A DNA stretch of 64,000 bases from Xanthomonas sontii (GCF_040529055.1 NZ_CP132342.1:434001-498000), one strand, 5' to 3'. Positions 1 through 9,689 are shown, numbered from the stretch's first letter. The notes: generated by a model from the sequence alone, not told the origin. Numbers and translations are program-made.

Positions 1-142
1 CGGGTCGTCCTCGGCAATCGCAGGTGGTCGGGGTGGGCGGCGATAGGCGTCGCCGCGCTACCGTCTGGGGGTGAATCTGCCGTCACGACTGTGGATTTCA
101 CGTGAATGAACCGGCGACCCATTCAGGGTAAGCCCGCGTCGC

Positions 143-1066
143 TCAGTCACGCATCAGGGTCGATTTGCCGAACAGGCTCTCCACCAGGTCCACGGCCAGC
201 TCCGCGGTCAGGTTGCGGTGGTCCAGCACCGGATTCAGCTCCACGATGTCCAGCGAGGCCATGCGCCCGCTGTCGGCGATCATCTCCATCACCAGCTGCG
301 CCTCGCGGTAGTTGGGGCCGCCAGGCACGGTGGTGCCGACACCCGGGGCGATGCTGGGGTCGAGGAAGTCCACGTCGAAGCTGACGTGCAGATGGGTGTC
401 GGCGTCGAGCCCGTCCAGCGCCGCCTCCATGGTCCGCTTCATGCCCATCTCGTCGATGTAGCGCATGTCGTACACGTCCACACGATGCTGCTTGATCAGC
501 CGCTTCTCGTCCGGGTCGACCGAGCGGATGCCGATCTGCCGCACCTGCTCCGGGCGCAACGCCGGCGCGCTGCCGCCGAGCTCGGTCAGCGCCTGCGGGC
601 CCAGCCCGCACAGGCAGGCCACCGGCATGCCGTGCACGTTGCCCGACGGCGTGACCTCGCTGGTATTGAAGTCCGAATGCGCGTCCAGCCACAGCACCCG
701 CAGCTTGCGGCCCTGCTCGCGGCAGTACCGCGCCACCGCGGTGATCGAACCGATGCCCAGACAATGGTCGCCGCCGAGCACGATCGGCATGCGCCCGGCG
801 CGCAGCTCGGCGTAGCTGGCCTCCATCAGCGCGCGGTTCCAGGCCACCACCTCGTCCAGGTGACGGTAGCCGTCGACCGGCGCCTGCCAGGGATTGCGCG
901 GGCCATCGATGTTGCCGATGTCGCGCACCTCGACGCCACGATTGGTCAGCGCCTCGTGCAGGCCGGCGATGCGCAGTGCCTCCGGCCCCATGCGCGCACC
1001 GCGATGGCCGGCCCCGATGTCGGTAGGCACGCCGATCAGGGACACCGGCAAATAGGTATGGCGCAT
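143..1066 (-). CDS. rocF: Arginase
   Basis: Hydrolyses L-arginine to ornithine and urea using a binuclear manganese centre in the cytoplasm. The 307-residue length is normal for the family. All metal-ligand motifs are visible: GGDH at residues 98-101, DAHSD at 128-132 and DVD at 231-233, giving ligands H101, D128, H130, D132, D231 and D233. The NVHGMP stretch after the second motif is typical of arginases and less so of agmatinases. The gene stands alone. The adhesin gene diverges from it across about 260 bases in which I see nothing distinctive. Agmatinase or formiminoglutamase is the main alternative, but the ligand context favours arginase. Confidence 0.93.
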   Translation of the reverse strand: MRHTYLPVSLIGVPTDIGAGHRGARMGPEALRIAGLHEALTNRGVEVRDIGNIDGPRNPWQAPVDGYRHLDEVVAWNRALMEASYAELRAGRMPIVLGGDHCLGIGSITAVARYCREQGRKLRVLWLDAHSDFNTSEVTPSGNVHGMPVACLCGLGPQALTELGGSAPALRPEQVRQIGIRSVDPDEKRLIKQHRVDVYDMRYIDEMGMKRTMEAALDGLDADTHLHVSFDVDFLDPSIAPGVGTTVPGGPNYREAQLVMEMIADSGRMASLDIVELNPVLDHRNLTAELAVDLVESLFGKSTLMRD

Positions 1067-1327
1067 TGCTCAAGACTCCCGCGGAAAAAGATGGCGGCCA
1101 TTCTAACCAGCCGACCGGGACACCTCCCGCCGCAGTGCGGCGTGACGTTCCGCCGCTGCTTCCTTGTGGACGGTGCGCGACCACGCGCGACGCTGCGGCC
1201 GCGACCTGCATCGGCGCCAATGCCGCGCGTGCCGCCGCACAAACGCACCGTCGATTTTCAGATTACGCCCATGTGCATTCTCGGATCGGCTCACTACCTT
1301 GCAGCCTCTATCCACCGGAGTCGCTAC

Positions 1328-4300
1328 ATGAGAAAGAGCAGACCGATCCTGCGCCACGCCACCCTTGCCGCATCCGTCATGCTGATCAATCAGGCATATG
1401 CGACGGACAATGGCGTCATCGCCCATGGTACCGCCACCATCGACACGCACGGGAGCGTCACCACCGTGAATCAAGCAAGCGACAAGCTGGTGATCAACTG
1501 GCGCGACATGAACGTCGGCAAGGACGAAACGCTCAATTTCGTGCAGAAGGACGCCACCGCCGCCGTCCTCAATCGCATCACGTCGGCGGACCCGACGACG
1601 ATTCTGGGCACGCTCAATGCCAACGGGCGCGTCTTCGTGGTCAATCCGAACGGCGTGCTGATCGGCCAGGGCGCGAACCTGAATGTCGGTAGCCTGGTCG
1701 CTTCGTCGCTGGACATCAAGGACGACGATTTCGATGCGGACAAGCTGGACTTCGCGCAGGCCGGCAAGGGCGAGGTCTCCAACCTCGGTCAGATCAAGGC
1801 GCGCGACTCGGTCGCCCTGCTCGGCGCGAACAAGGTGCGCAACGACGGAACCATCGTCGCCAGCGGCGGCACCATCGTGCTGGCCGCGGCGGACGGCATT
1901 CGACTGGCGTTCTCCGGATCCAACCTGCAGGCGACCCTGAGCCAGGGCAGCCTGCAGGCGCTGGTCGAGAACGGCGGCCTCATCGCATCCAGCAATGGCG
2001 ATGTCGTGCTCACCGCCTGGGCGCGCGACGCGATCGCGCGCAGCGTGATCAACAACACCGGCACACTCGAAGCGACCACGCTCGATGCCACTGCAGCCAA
2101 CGGTACCGTTGCACTGCGTAGCCTGGGCAATGGCGAAGTCGGCGTCGGCGGCACGATCGCTACCCACGGCACGCCATACGACCAGATCGGCATCGACGTA
2201 CAGGGCCAGGGCATCGCGGTGCAGGACGGCGCGGACCTGGAAGCGGACATCTTCGGCAATATCCGCCTGACCACGATCCCGACAACCGACGACGCCGGCT
2301 ATGTGCGCTTCGGCGCGGCCAGCGTGGGCGGCGGCGACCTGCAGATCCGCGCGGATAACGTGCTGACGGCCACCGACCAGGCCGCGCAGCCATCGCTGTC
2401 GCTGGTTAGCGCGACGGTGGACACTACCGCCGCCGACCGCGGCATCGTGCTCGGTCGCGCGCTGGACGCTGCCGACGCCGGTCGACTGCACGACGGCAAC
2501 GGCAGCATCAGCAGCGGCTTCGTGAATGCGGCCAGCCAAGGCTCCCTGGCCGTGTTCACATCAGGCAAGGGCGATATCGTCGTCGGCGGCAAGCAGTCGG
2601 TCGGCTTTCTGAGCCTGGGCGCCGACCGGGGCGATATCCGTCTGGATGGCGCGATCAGCGGCAACGGCATGATGGCCGTCACCAACGGCAGCATCCATCA
2701 GAACGCCGAACTGCGATCCGGCTACCGCGGCGTCGACCTGCATGCGAACACCTTGCACCAGAATGCCGATATCGTGTCCGACCGCGGCAGGATCGCGCTG
2801 TACGGCAGCAGCCAGTTCCAGGCCGAGGGCGTGCGCACCCGCGGCGGCACCGTCACGCTACGTGGCGACGACCTGCGCCTGTCCGGCGACACGCAAGCCG
2901 GCGACACGCTCAGCATCACCGGCGACAACGTGGTCCTGGACGGCGCCGCTTCGGGGGGCCGCCTCAATCTGATCGCATGGAAACAGGCCAAGACCACCGA
3001 GCGGGCGTCGCTACAGGCGTCCTCGGCCAGCCTGTTCGGTGGCTCCTTCGATCTGGCGCAAGGCTCCAACGCGCTGAACAACCTGAGCGTCTCCGCCCGC
3101 TCTGCCGACATCGCGCTCAGCGGCGATGCCGCGATCAGCAACGCATACAGCAGCGGCGATCTGCGGTTGCGCAGCCAGAAGGGAATGACGCTGAGCGACG
3201 CCAGCGCCGGGGGCATCCTGGACGTGCGCGCCGTCGGCGACCTGGATGTGGGAACGGTGCACGGCCAGCGCGATGTTCGCCTCGCCGGCAGCAACGTGGC
3301 TTCGACCAGCGGACGCTATTGGTGGACGCCGTCCTCCATCACCACAAGCGGCAAGGTCAGCGTCGAGGCAGAGAACGACGTACGCCTGAACGCGATCACG
3401 GGCTGGGCGATCGACATCAATGCCGGCAACGGCAATGCCAACCTCGGCCTTCTGACCAGTTCGGGCGACATCTCGGTCAACGGCGCATCCACCGTCAGGG
3501 TCGATAACGGCTATGCCGGCGGCAACCTGCGCGTGACCAGTCAGGGCGACGTCACCCTCGGCGGCAGCCTGAGCGCTGGCGGCAACCTGACGCTGGGCGG
3601 CAAGAACATCATCGCCAACGCTGCGCCGTCCTGGTGGTCCTTCCCCATGCTGCAGGCCAACGGCGCATTGAAGATCAACGCCAACGGCAACGTCGCCGTG
3701 AACAATGTCCGCGGCGGATCGGTCGACATGGTCGGCGCCGACGGCAGCGTCGGCGCCGGGCAGATCACCAGCGGCGGCGACGTGTCGGTCAGCGGCAAGC
3801 GCGCCGCCAGCGTCGCTGGCATTTCCGCCGGCGGCAAGCTGAGCCTGGTCAGCGAAGGCGATGTGGCCTTCTCCGGCGCGCTGAACGCCAGAGGCGATCT
3901 GCTGATCGGCGGCCACAACGTCACCGCCGTGCCCACCGGCTACTACTATCGCACCACGCCCTCGCTCATCGCCGGTGGCAAGGCGACGGTGACCGCGATG
4001 CAGAACGCGACCCTGGGCAACGTCAGTGCGGCCGCACTGGATCTACGCGCCAATGGCGGCGCCCTGATCGCCGACCGGCTCGACAGCGCCGGCGCTGCCT
4101 ACCTCGGCGGCGGTCGCGGCATCGCACTGAACAAGCGCGCGACCAGCAAGGGCAATCTGACGCTCGCCTCGCAGGGCGACGTCACCGAGTCCGATGGCGT
4201 CGAGGTCGGTGGCGATCTGACCTACTTGCTGGCCGACAGCAGCAAGGTGGCATTGCGTGGCACCCTCAACAAGGTCGCCGGCACGACCAGCGGCATCAAC

Positions 4301-4405
4301 GCCGCGCAGACCGACGACACCCAGAGACGCGCGCCGTCCTGGAACGACTGGGGATGGTGGTACACGCCATGGATGAGCTCCACCACGTGGCGCTCCCCCT
4401 ACTGA
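1328..4405 (+). CDS. Two-partner secretion adhesin (filamentous haemagglutinin N-terminal domain)
   Basis: A secreted beta-helical surface protein exported by the partner transporter encoded downstream. I chose ATG 1328 because it begins a signal peptide (MRKSRPIL then hydrophobic, cleavage near AYA) that leads straight into the TPS secretion domain at about residues 26-230. That domain contains the hallmark NPNGV motif and NVGSL. An in-frame open stretch runs back to 218 but is non-coding. The protein is 1025 residues, short for FhaB-type proteins. Glycine/asparagine-rich strand repeats follow, with three aromatic inserts (RYWW near 663, SWWS near 768, YYYR near 872) about 105 residues apart, and the tail is tryptophan-rich. 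No VENN motif or CDI-type toxin domain is seen, so an adhesin or matrix role is more likely than contact-dependent inhibition. Confidence 0.88.
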   Translation: MRKSRPILRHATLAASVMLINQAYATDNGVIAHGTATIDTHGSVTTVNQASDKLVINWRDMNVGKDETLNFVQKDATAAVLNRITSADPTTILGTLNANGRVFVVNPNGVLIGQGANLNVGSLVASSLDIKDDDFDADKLDFAQAGKGEVSNLGQIKARDSVALLGANKVRNDGTIVASGGTIVLAAADGIRLAFSGSNLQATLSQGSLQALVENGGLIASSNGDVVLTAWARDAIARSVINNTGTLEATTLDATAANGTVALRSLGNGEVGVGGTIATHGTPYDQIGIDVQGQGIAVQDGADLEADIFGNIRLTTIPTTDDAGYVRFGAASVGGGDLQIRADNVLTATDQAAQPSLSLVSATVDTTAADRGIVLGRALDAADAGRLHDGNGSISSGFVNAASQGSLAVFTSGKGDIVVGGKQSVGFLSLGADRGDIRLDGAISGNGMMAVTNGSIHQNAELRSGYRGVDLHANTLHQNADIVSDRGRIALYGSSQFQAEGVRTRGGTVTLRGDDLRLSGDTQAGDTLSITGDNVVLDGAASGGRLNLIAWKQAKTTERASLQASSASLFGGSFDLAQGSNALNNLSVSARSADIALSGDAAISNAYSSGDLRLRSQKGMTLSDASAGGILDVRAVGDLDVGTVHGQRDVRLAGSNVASTSGRYWWTPSSITTSGKVSVEAENDVRLNAITGWAIDINAGNGNANLGLLTSSGDISVNGASTVRVDNGYAGGNLRVTSQGDVTLGGSLSAGGNLTLGGKNIIANAAPSWWSFPMLQANGALKINANGNVAVNNVRGGSVDMVGADGSVGAGQITSGGDVSVSGKRAASVAGISAGGKLSLVSEGDVAFSGALNARGDLLIGGHNVTAVPTGYYYRTTPSLIAGGKATVTAMQNATLGNVSAAALDLRANGGALIADRLDSAGAAYLGGGRGIALNKRATSKGNLTLASQGDVTESDGVEVGGDLTYLLADSSKVALRGTLNKVAGTTSGINAAQTDDTQRRAPSWNDWGWWYTPWMSSTTWRSPY

Positions 4406-4454
4406 CGTAGAGGCGCACTCGAGCGCCTGCCTGGCCGTCGCGCCATCCATCGAC

Positions 4455-4490
4455 CGCCCCGCCGTCGCTGCCCGCAGCGGCGGCGGGGCG
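4455..4490 (+). terminator. Strong GC hairpin between the two TPS genes
   Basis: Two 16-base arms (4455-4470 and 4475-4490) pair almost perfectly around a 4-base loop, with one T-G pair. Only a weak T-rich tail (ttgt) follows. It lies 50 bases after the adhesin stop and 112 bases before the transporter start. It could terminate, or only partly attenuate, transcription so that less transporter than adhesin is made, or it could protect the adhesin mRNA 3' end. Confidence 0.6.
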
Positions 4491-4601
4491 TTGTCGTCAC
4501 GGTGCCGGCGATGCGGCACGCCCTGCCCGCGAGCACGAGGCATGCACAGGCGGCGCCTCAACGGCCGCACCCCGCCGCACAGCACAGACACGGTCATTCC
4601 C

Positions 4602-6341
4602 ATGCATCTCTCCCCCAGCATCGCCGCCATCGGCGTACTCGCCTGCGCGATCGGCGCGCCGGCGATCGCCCAGAACGCCGACGTCGGTCGCGGCGCGCTC
4701 GCGCCCGGCGCCGCCCCTCCGTCCAGCGGTGCGCTCCTGCAGCGCAATCCACTGCTGAATCCGCCACGCGATCCCCGCGCCCGCGAAGATCCTGCCATCG
4801 AAGGGCCTGCGCCTGCGGCGGCACCGGCCGCCGACGCAACCAGCGCGCCGCGCCTGCATGTCACGCAGATCGTGGTGGACAACGCCCCGGCAATACTGGC
4901 GCCGCAGATCGCCGCACTGGTGGCGCCGTATCGCGATCGCGACATGTCATTGGCGCAACTACGCGGTGTCGCCGTGCAGATCACCAAGCTCCTGCTGGAT
5001 CACGGCGAAAGCATTTCTTACGCCTACGTGCCGCAGCAGGACATCCGCGACGGTGTGGTGCGGCTTCGCGTTCTGCGCGGGCACATCGAGTCGATCGCGC
5101 TGCAGCGCAACCGCTCTCCGGTCCACGACACGGTCCTGCAGTCCTACCTGGAGCGCGGCCTCTCGGCCTCCGGCGACGTCCGGCAGGCGCAATCGCAGGT
5201 GTTGCGCTTGGCCGACCTGCCCGGCGTCGGTGCCGTCACGCCGGTGCTCTCGCCTGCCGCGAGCGCCGGCGGCTCCCGGCTTGCGATCTCCGTCGAGGCC
5301 GCGCCGCGCTGGACCGGTGCACTGGTCGCCGACAACGCGGGTTCGGCTGCAACCGGCCGCAATCGGCTGGGAGCGCAACTGGGCATCAATAGTCCCTTCG
5401 GCCTGGGCGACCGCTTTCAAATGGTCGCCTACGGCGCGCCGCGCAGCATCCAGTCCGACCATGCCGGCGATGGCGGCAATACGCTGATCGGGCGCATCTC
5501 CTACGACTTGCCGATCGGCGCGCGTGGCGCGCGCGCAGGTCTTTCGGCCTCGCGCGTGGACTACACCACAGGCGGCCGTTACCGGAGTTACGGCTTCACC
5601 GGCTTCGCCAACGTGTCTGGCCTGTATGCGAGCTATCCGCTCATCCGCAACGAGGCGAACACGCTCAGCCTCGGCGCCACGCTGGACGACAAGCGCATGA
5701 CCGATGCTTATGCGTACTTCGGTCAGTCCAATGCGCGTTCGGCCAGAGTCGTTGGCGCGGAACTCTCCGGCGATCGGAAAAGCGCCTTCTTGGGTCTGCC
5801 CACTGCCTGGCAGTATGCCGCTGGCGTCAGCGTGGGATACTTGCGCAACGACCGCGGGTGGGACCCGACCGGCCACACACGCGGCCGCTTTCTCAAGGCC
5901 ACGCAGAGCGCCAGGCTGTCGCAGTCGCTTGGCACCGGCGCGTCCATCGATCTGGCGCTGCACGCACAGCAGACCTCGCGCACCCTGGACAGCTCCGAGA
6001 AAATGACGCTTGGCGGGCCCAATGCCGTACGCGCCTATGGCATCGATACGCTCAGCGCGGACAGCGGCTATGTGGCTTCGGCGACCATCAACGCCGCCGT
6101 GCCGACATCGCCCGGTCTGACAGCCCAGGTGTTCTACGACCTGGGCCAGGCCACGCTGCAGAAGTTCGCCAGGCACGAACGCAATCGGGTCCGCCTGGCC
6201 GGCTACGGTGTGGGCCTGAGCTACGTCTTCGGCACGCGCGCCACGCTGCGCATGAGCTACGCGCTGCCACGAGGCCAGGACGCGCTGCTCGGGAAGGACC
6301 GCACGCCGATGCTGTGGGCCAATCTCGTCGTGCGCTTCTGA
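4602..6341 (+). CDS. ShlB/FhaC-family outer-membrane TPS transporter
   Basis: The TpsB partner that moves the upstream adhesin across the outer membrane. ATG 4602 starts a clean signal peptide (MHLSPSIAAIGVLACAIGAP, cleavage near residue 23). An upstream in-frame start at 4491 overlaps the hairpin and would spoil that signal. A proline-rich linker (about 24-84) precedes a POTRA domain (about 85-165, beginning LHVTQIVVDN). A 16-strand barrel domain then runs to the C-terminal phenylalanine (LWANLVVRF), the usual barrel-ending signature. The 579-residue length is typical. It is co-directional with the adhesin 196 bases upstream, so the two are probably transcribed together. Confidence 0.9.
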   Translation: MHLSPSIAAIGVLACAIGAPAIAQNADVGRGALAPGAAPPSSGALLQRNPLLNPPRDPRAREDPAIEGPAPAAAPAADATSAPRLHVTQIVVDNAPAILAPQIAALVAPYRDRDMSLAQLRGVAVQITKLLLDHGESISYAYVPQQDIRDGVVRLRVLRGHIESIALQRNRSPVHDTVLQSYLERGLSASGDVRQAQSQVLRLADLPGVGAVTPVLSPAASAGGSRLAISVEAAPRWTGALVADNAGSAATGRNRLGAQLGINSPFGLGDRFQMVAYGAPRSIQSDHAGDGGNTLIGRISYDLPIGARGARAGLSASRVDYTTGGRYRSYGFTGFANVSGLYASYPLIRNEANTLSLGATLDDKRMTDAYAYFGQSNARSARVVGAELSGDRKSAFLGLPTAWQYAAGVSVGYLRNDRGWDPTGHTRGRFLKATQSARLSQSLGTGASIDLALHAQQTSRTLDSSEKMTLGGPNAVRAYGIDTLSADSGYVASATINAAVPTSPGLTAQVFYDLGQATLQKFARHERNRVRLAGYGVGLSYVFGTRATLRMSYALPRGQDALLGKDRTPMLWANLVVRF

Positions 6342-6443
6342 GTCGGTCCATGACGCCAGTCATGCTGCAGCACGAGCGCCGGAGCCGCACCCACGCGTGC
6401 TCTCCCCTGACACGCTTGCGCGCGCAAGTTGCGAGCGCTTCAA

Positions 6444-6519
6444 TGGTGCCGACACCCGGATTCGAACTGGGGACCTACCGCTTACAAGGCGGTTGCTCTA
6501 CCAACTGAGCTATGCCGGC
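6444..6519 (-). tRNA. tRNA-Thr (anticodon UGU)
   Basis: The reverse complement folds as a full cloverleaf of 76 bases. The 7-bp acceptor stem is GCCGGCA/TGTCGGC with one G-T pair. The anticodon arm is ACCGC-CTTGTAA-GCGGT, giving anticodon TGT, and the T arm carries GTTCGAATC. The CCA end is encoded. It lies between the TPS transporter and the SPOR gene and reads ACA threonine codons. Confidence 0.96.
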
Positions 6520-6560
6520 TGAAGACTGCATGCGACGCAGCTGATGCGGCGCAGGTCATT

Positions 6561-7409
6561 CTAGCGCAGTGCGCCGCAATCCAGCACGCGCTGGCGCGCG
6601 GCGCCGAGCTGGCGGCGCAGGGTCGCGGCCTGCGCCGCGGAGTCGGCGCGCAGGTCCAGCCACCAGCGCGACTGGCCGCTGCCGCCGCTGGGGATCAGGT
6701 CGGCGTTGAAGCCGGCACGGGCCAGTTCCTGGCGGCGGCGCTCGGCCCCCTCGCGGCTGCGGTACTGGCCCAGGGCGATGGCATTGCCGGCATCGCCCTG
6801 GCGCAACGGGTAATAGTCGCGGATGCCGGCGGCGACGATGCGCTCGGTGGCCTGCCTGAGGCCGTCTTCGCCGCCGATGGTCGGCAGGATCACGCGGAAG
6901 CTGGTGGCGTCGCTGTCGGCGGCCTCGCGCAAGCGCGGACGCGGCGCTCCCGGGGCCAGCGCGGCGACGGCCGCCTGCGCCGCGTCGCGGTCCGGGTACG
7001 GTCCTACGCTCAGGCACACCGCCGCGTCGGCGGCGGGCTTCGCCGCAGGCTCGACCTGGCTCTGGGTTGGAGCGGGCGCAGGCACGGCAGCGGGCGGCGT
7101 GGGCGCAGTGGACGGTGCGGCGGTCGTGGGAGCCGCCGGTGCGTCAGCCTGCGCCGGAACCGCTTCGACAGTATCGGCGGCGACGGCGGTGTCCGCTTGC
7201 GCATCGGCTGGCGCGGCGACAGGCGCGGCCGCCGGCGCAGTTGGCGCAGCAGCCGGCGCCGGCGCTTCATTGACCAGTTGCAGCGTCGCCACCCCGGCCG
7301 GCACGGCGGGCATCGGCACCGCTGGCGGGGTCGGCGGCTGCATTGCCCACCACACCGCGACGCCAAGGTTGAGGATGGTCAGGACGACGAGCAGGGCGCG
7401 AACGAGCAT
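6561..7409 (-). CDS. SPOR-domain membrane protein
   Basis: A 282-residue inner-membrane protein, probably with a cell-wall-binding role at division sites. An N-terminal membrane anchor (about residues 4-24) is followed by a long alanine/proline-rich periplasmic linker (about 25-125). The C-terminal part (about 125-282) contains two stretches resembling SPOR repeats, with the phrases YPLRQG and ALGQYRSREGAERR typical of peptidoglycan-binding SPOR folds. It follows coaX on the same strand after 122 bases, and tRNA-Thr lies downstream. The exact septal function is inference from the domain. Confidence 0.75.
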   Translation of the reverse strand: MLVRALLVVLTILNLGVAVWWAMQPPTPPAVPMPAVPAGVATLQLVNEAPAPAAAPTAPAAAPVAAPADAQADTAVAADTVEAVPAQADAPAAPTTAAPSTAPTPPAAVPAPAPTQSQVEPAAKPAADAAVCLSVGPYPDRDAAQAAVAALAPGAPRPRLREAADSDATSFRVILPTIGGEDGLRQATERIVAAGIRDYYPLRQGDAGNAIALGQYRSREGAERRRQELARAGFNADLIPSGGSGQSRWWLDLRADSAAQAATLRRQLGAARQRVLDCGALR

Positions 7410-7531
7410 GGCCGGATTCTAGAGCGTGCGATGCACGTTGGGAGAGACAGTGGCATTTGCGTGGGACGTTGCGACTTCGGCGCAACGTCCGCCTTCGCCG
7501 CGCCGCATCGCGGCCGCCTGCGCCGGCCCGC

Positions 7532-8287
7532 TCAGGCGGCACCGGCACCGGCACCGGCACCGGCCACGACGTGCGCGTGCGCCCACAGCGCCAGTCCGTC
7601 CAAGACCAAGGCGGGGCGCTGCTCGGCCGGCGGCAGCGCGTGCAACAGCGGCGGCACCCCACCGCCGTGCAGCAGCAGCCGGGGTCGACGTCCGAGCAAG
7701 GCCTCGCCTTGCTGCAGGCTGCGCTCGATCAGCGCCACCGCCGCGCCGTCGCAGCCGGAGGCCAGGGCGTCGGCGGTGTCGGCGGCGAACTCGTGGTAAT
7801 CGCCGCCCTCGGCCGGCAACTGCGCCGCCTTCTGCTGCAGCGCCTGGCGCATCACCGTGGGCGACGGCGCGATGCGGCCGCCACGGTGCAGGCCATCGCG
7901 GTCGAGCAGGTCCACGGTCAGCGCCGTTCCGACCCCCACCACCAGCACGTCGCCGCCGCCATGCGCGGCGAGCAGGGCCAGGAACCGGTCCACGCCGAAC
8001 GCCTGCGGCCGCGCATAGGCGATGCGGACCCCGGCGCAGACGGCCTCGGTCCGCGCCACCTGCACCTGCGCGAAGCGACTGCGCAGCGTCTCCAGCACGG
8101 TGGCGGTCAGGGCCGGCGCGGCGACACTGGCGACGTAGGCGGTGCCACCCTGCGGCAGCGCCGCGACCGCCGCCGCGTCCATCGCCTCGGCACCATGCGG
8201 CCAGGCCTGCACCGCGCCCACCTGCCCGTGTTCCAGCGCGGCAAACTTGAAGCGCGAATTGCCCAGGTCGAACAGCCAGTCGCTCAT
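7532..8287 (-). CDS. coaX: Type III pantothenate kinase
   Basis: Catalyses the first step of coenzyme A synthesis, phosphorylating pantothenate; type III enzymes need a monovalent cation and resist CoA feedback. The 251-residue protein shows the ASKHA-fold motifs DLGNSRFK (7-14), GVDR (98-101) and GTALTVD (120-126). The ATG overlaps the birA stop as ATGA, so the two are translationally coupled. The C-terminus ends in an alternating Gly-Ala tail encoded by a hexamer repeat (about 7536-7564), an unusual low-complexity extension. Pairing with birA is the standard arrangement in this family of bacteria. Confidence 0.92.
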   Translation of the reverse strand: MSDWLFDLGNSRFKFAALEHGQVGAVQAWPHGAEAMDAAAVAALPQGGTAYVASVAAPALTATVLETLRSRFAQVQVARTEAVCAGVRIAYARPQAFGVDRFLALLAAHGGGDVLVVGVGTALTVDLLDRDGLHRGGRIAPSPTVMRQALQQKAAQLPAEGGDYHEFAADTADALASGCDGAAVALIERSLQQGEALLGRRPRLLLHGGGVPPLLHALPPAEQRPALVLDGLALWAHAHVVAGAGAGAGAA

Positions 8288-9261
8288 GCCGGCCTCACGC
8301 TGACGTCGCCCGCATGCACCGGCTGCTCGCCGTCGGCGAAGGCCACCCGCAGCGCGCCGTCCTCGGCCAGCCCCAGGGCCGTGCCTTCGCGCACCTGGCC
8401 GCCATCGTCGATGCGCACGGCGCGTCCGACCAGCAGATCCAGCGCGGCGTAGCGCGGCAGGAACGGCGCCAGTCCCTCCGCGTCGAACAGCGCCAGGGCC
8501 GGCAGCAGCTGCGACAGCACCGCCGCGGCGATCGCGTTGCGCGACACCGCGCCGCCGGCCAGCCACGTCAGGTCGGTCCACGGCTGGTCGATGTCCGCGG
8601 CAGTGGCCGCCGGCATCGCCACGTTCAGGCCCAGGCCGATCACGGCCCGCGCCGGCCCGGCGAACTCGCCGCCGCCTTCCACCAGCAGGCCGCCCAGCTT
8701 GCGCCCGTCGGCCAGCAGGTCGTTCGGCCACTTCAGCCCGACTGAGGCGAATCCGGCCGCACGCAGGGCTTCGGCCACGGCCACGCCGGCCGCCAGGCTC
8801 AAGCCGCCCAGCCGGCCCAGCCCGCCCTGGAAGCTGCGCGCCACCGACAGATACAGATGCGCCGCCAGCGGCGACGCCCAGACCCGGCCACGGCGGCCAC
8901 GGCCGCCGGTCTGGCGCTCGGCCATCAGGACCTCGCTGCCCTGCGCCGGCGCCGGCCGCTGCAGCAGGGTGGTATTGCTGGAGACCAGGCTCCAGGCGAT
9001 CTCCAGCCCGGCCAGCTCGGCGCCCGCCGGCCCGCTCAGTCCGGCCCGGATCGCCGCGGCGTCGAGCAGTTCCACCGGCCGTGCCAGGCCATAGCCCTCG
9101 CCGGCCCGGCCCTCGATCTCCACCCCGGCCGCGCGCAGCGCCTGAATGCGCTTCCACACGGCCGCCCGGGTCAGCCCGCAGGCACGCGCCAGGGCATCGC
9201 CGGACAGGGGCCCCTTGCTGAGCCTGGCCAACAGTTCGCGCTCGTCCAACGCCGGTTCCAT
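8284..9261 (-). CDS. birA: Biotin--protein ligase / biotin operon repressor
   Basis: Activates biotin to biotinyl-AMP and attaches it to carboxylase carrier domains. The 325-residue protein has an N-terminal helix-turn-helix (about 1-60, GLTRAAVWKRIQ), so it may also repress biotin synthesis genes. The catalytic domain contains the adenylate loop GGRGRRGRVW (119-128) and KWPND (177-181), followed by a small C-terminal SH3-like domain. It overlaps coaX by four bases. One likely substrate is the methylcrotonyl-CoA carboxylase alpha subunit, whose gene begins at the far end of this window. Confidence 0.93.
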   Translation of the reverse strand: MEPALDERELLARLSKGPLSGDALARACGLTRAAVWKRIQALRAAGVEIEGRAGEGYGLARPVELLDAAAIRAGLSGPAGAELAGLEIAWSLVSSNTTLLQRPAPAQGSEVLMAERQTGGRGRRGRVWASPLAAHLYLSVARSFQGGLGRLGGLSLAAGVAVAEALRAAGFASVGLKWPNDLLADGRKLGGLLVEGGGEFAGPARAVIGLGLNVAMPAATAADIDQPWTDLTWLAGGAVSRNAIAAAVLSQLLPALALFDAEGLAPFLPRYAALDLLVGRAVRIDDGGQVREGTALGLAEDGALRVAFADGEQPVHAGDVSVRPA

Positions 9262-9404
9262 CGCCTCGTTCCGCCCCTGGGCGTGCAGTGGCGCGCCCTC
9301 GTGAACCGAAAAGTATGCGGCAACGCCCCCCGGGCGCCCAGAGCCGGAGCCCTGCAGCGGGTGAAAACCGCGTTAGAATCGGAATTCACCGCCGCTCGCC
9401 CTGG

Positions 9405-9689
9405 ATGCCGACGATGCGCCGTTCCCTGCCCTGCCTGCTCCTGTTGCTGCTGCCACTCGCCGCCGCCCACGCGTCCAACGTGCTGGCGGAGAAGCCGCAC
9501 ACCGACTGCACCTACGGCGACGCGGCCGATGCCGACAGCACGCCGACGCGCCCGCCCGCGGCGCTGCATGCGCCCGCCTCCACCGGCAAGCCGGCCTCGA
9601 CCACCACCGGCGGCGGCAGCGACAGCGACCTGGTGCCGCGCATGCGCATGCCGAAGTGGCACAGCTTCCTGCCGGGGATGTTCCGCTGA
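9405..9689 (+). CDS. Small secreted protein of unknown function
   Basis: A 94-residue protein that I do not recognise. ATG 9405 (or ATG 9414, three codons later) begins a strong signal peptide of arginines then a leucine run, with cleavage near AHA. The mature part is short, rich in Thr, Pro and Ser, and ends MPKWHSFLPGMFR. The frame is open further upstream to 9288, but that extension lacks any signal and overlaps the birA promoter region. The 3' end overlaps the start of the MtfA-like gene by 34 bases, so the two are probably co-transcribed. Confidence 0.6.
   Translation: MPTMRRSLPCLLLLLLPLAAAHASNVLAEKPHTDCTYGDAADADSTPTRPPAALHAPASTGKPASTTTGGGSDSDLVPRMRMPKWHSFLPGMFR

Noticed and set aside
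218..1327. Long in-frame N-terminal extension of the TPS adhesin frame.
   Set aside because: It runs antisense through the arginase gene and has no homology or signal peptide; the real signal starts at 1328.
1328..4405. The adhesin as a CDI-type toxin delivery protein.
   Set aside because: No VENN-like motif, no C-terminal toxin module and no small immunity gene before the transporter; the protein is too short.
6429..7799. A 456-codon plus-strand frame over the tRNA-Thr and SPOR region.
   Set aside because: It reads through a tRNA and antisense to the SPOR gene, and is arginine/glycine-rich as expected of a GC shadow.
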